64,000 nt of DNA. It comes from Lineus longissimus. Taxonomy: Eukaryota > Nemertea > Pilidiophora > Heteronemertea > Lineidae. Positions 63,954-64,000 of the stretch are shown piece after piece. Position 1 is the stretch's first letter, and each line of letters begins with the position of its first letter. Below the pieces are notes generated by a model. The model was not told the origin of the DNA and ran no database searches. It was given only the letters and a program-made list of their open reading frames with translations. The stretch lies in the NCBI RefSeq assembly GCF_910592395.1, contig NC_088315.1, forward strand, positions 14,181,808 to 14,245,807. Reading direction: 5' to 3'. The translations under genes were made by a program, and so were the position numbers.

Positions 63954-64000
63954 ATGGATGTAAAGGATGACACACAGCAGTATCTAAGGGATTTGTACTA
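63954..64000 (+). CDS. Start of a further ORF, runs off the window
   Basis: An open frame starts at ATG 63954 ('MDVKDDTQQYLRDLY') and is still open at the window end. It is divergent from the ATPase, with only TTAA between the two start codons (CAT-TTAA-ATG). A second ATG is at 63958, in another frame. Too short to identify. Confidence 0.45.
   Translation, partial: MDVKDDTQQYLRDLY

Overview
The window is AT-leaning metazoan nuclear DNA, most likely from a marine or freshwater invertebrate; the species cannot be fixed from the sequence. The grounds are spliceosomal introns (GT...AG with GTAAGT-like donors) inside transposon genes, and a mixture of Ngaro/DIRS-like, Ty3/gypsy, copia, BEL/Pao, piggyBac, PIF/Harbinger, hAT, Kolobok-like and Helentron elements. 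No ordinary single-copy host gene, rRNA, tRNA or CRISPR array was recognised.

Layout. 1-1700: hairpin and ~300-bp tandem repeats. 1.7-3.4 kb: truncated gypsy element. 3.7-8.4 kb: tyrosine-recombinase (DIRS/Ngaro-like) retrotransposon. 8.9-9.1 kb: 35-bp minisatellite. From 10.1 to 57.5 kb lies a nested stack. Its base is a small Myb/SANT-like ORF on the minus strand, split into pieces at 57483-57219, 17942-17892 and 10242-10127. Once one copy of each target duplication is removed, the pieces sum to 432 nt (144 codons including stop) in one frame. One gap is a gypsy element (10248-17891, 155-bp LTRs, GACGG duplication), itself split in its integrase by an intact piggyBac (11207-13848, TTAA) and carrying a hairpin MITE. 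The other gap is a Harbinger copy whose two ends lie 39 kb apart (17946 and 57218). Between those ends sit a copia element holding a Kolobok-like element, a second Harbinger remnant, a MITE with 9-bp duplications, and a large Helentron.

The Helentron runs along the minus strand from about 52.6 to 30.1 kb. It encodes a 2A-peptide plus herpesvirus-tegument-like cysteine peptidase ORF, an OTU domain, HUH Rep, helicase, AP-type endonuclease and a multi-exon RPA-like OB-fold gene. It is interrupted by Kolobok (47756-49356), Harbinger A (39165-44726, itself holding Harbinger B at 39247-42212) and hAT (31047-35572). For every insertion except the hAT, whose flanks share only 6 bp, the duplications and the host reading frame agree exactly across the join; the hAT join is also in frame.

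The right end changes character. A BEL/Pao fragment (58.0-58.9 kb) and noncoding DNA with hairpins are followed by a compact, intron-free block at 60432-64000. It has five closely spaced ORFs and the start of a sixth: a putative major capsid protein, a small hydrophobic protein, a putative minor capsid/penton-like protein, a two-membrane-segment protein, and an A32/FtsK-like packaging ATPase on the opposite strand. All five complete frames are open. This resembles the morphogenesis module of a Polinton/adintovirus-like element that continues beyond the window; its integrase, DNA polymerase and protease are not visible here.
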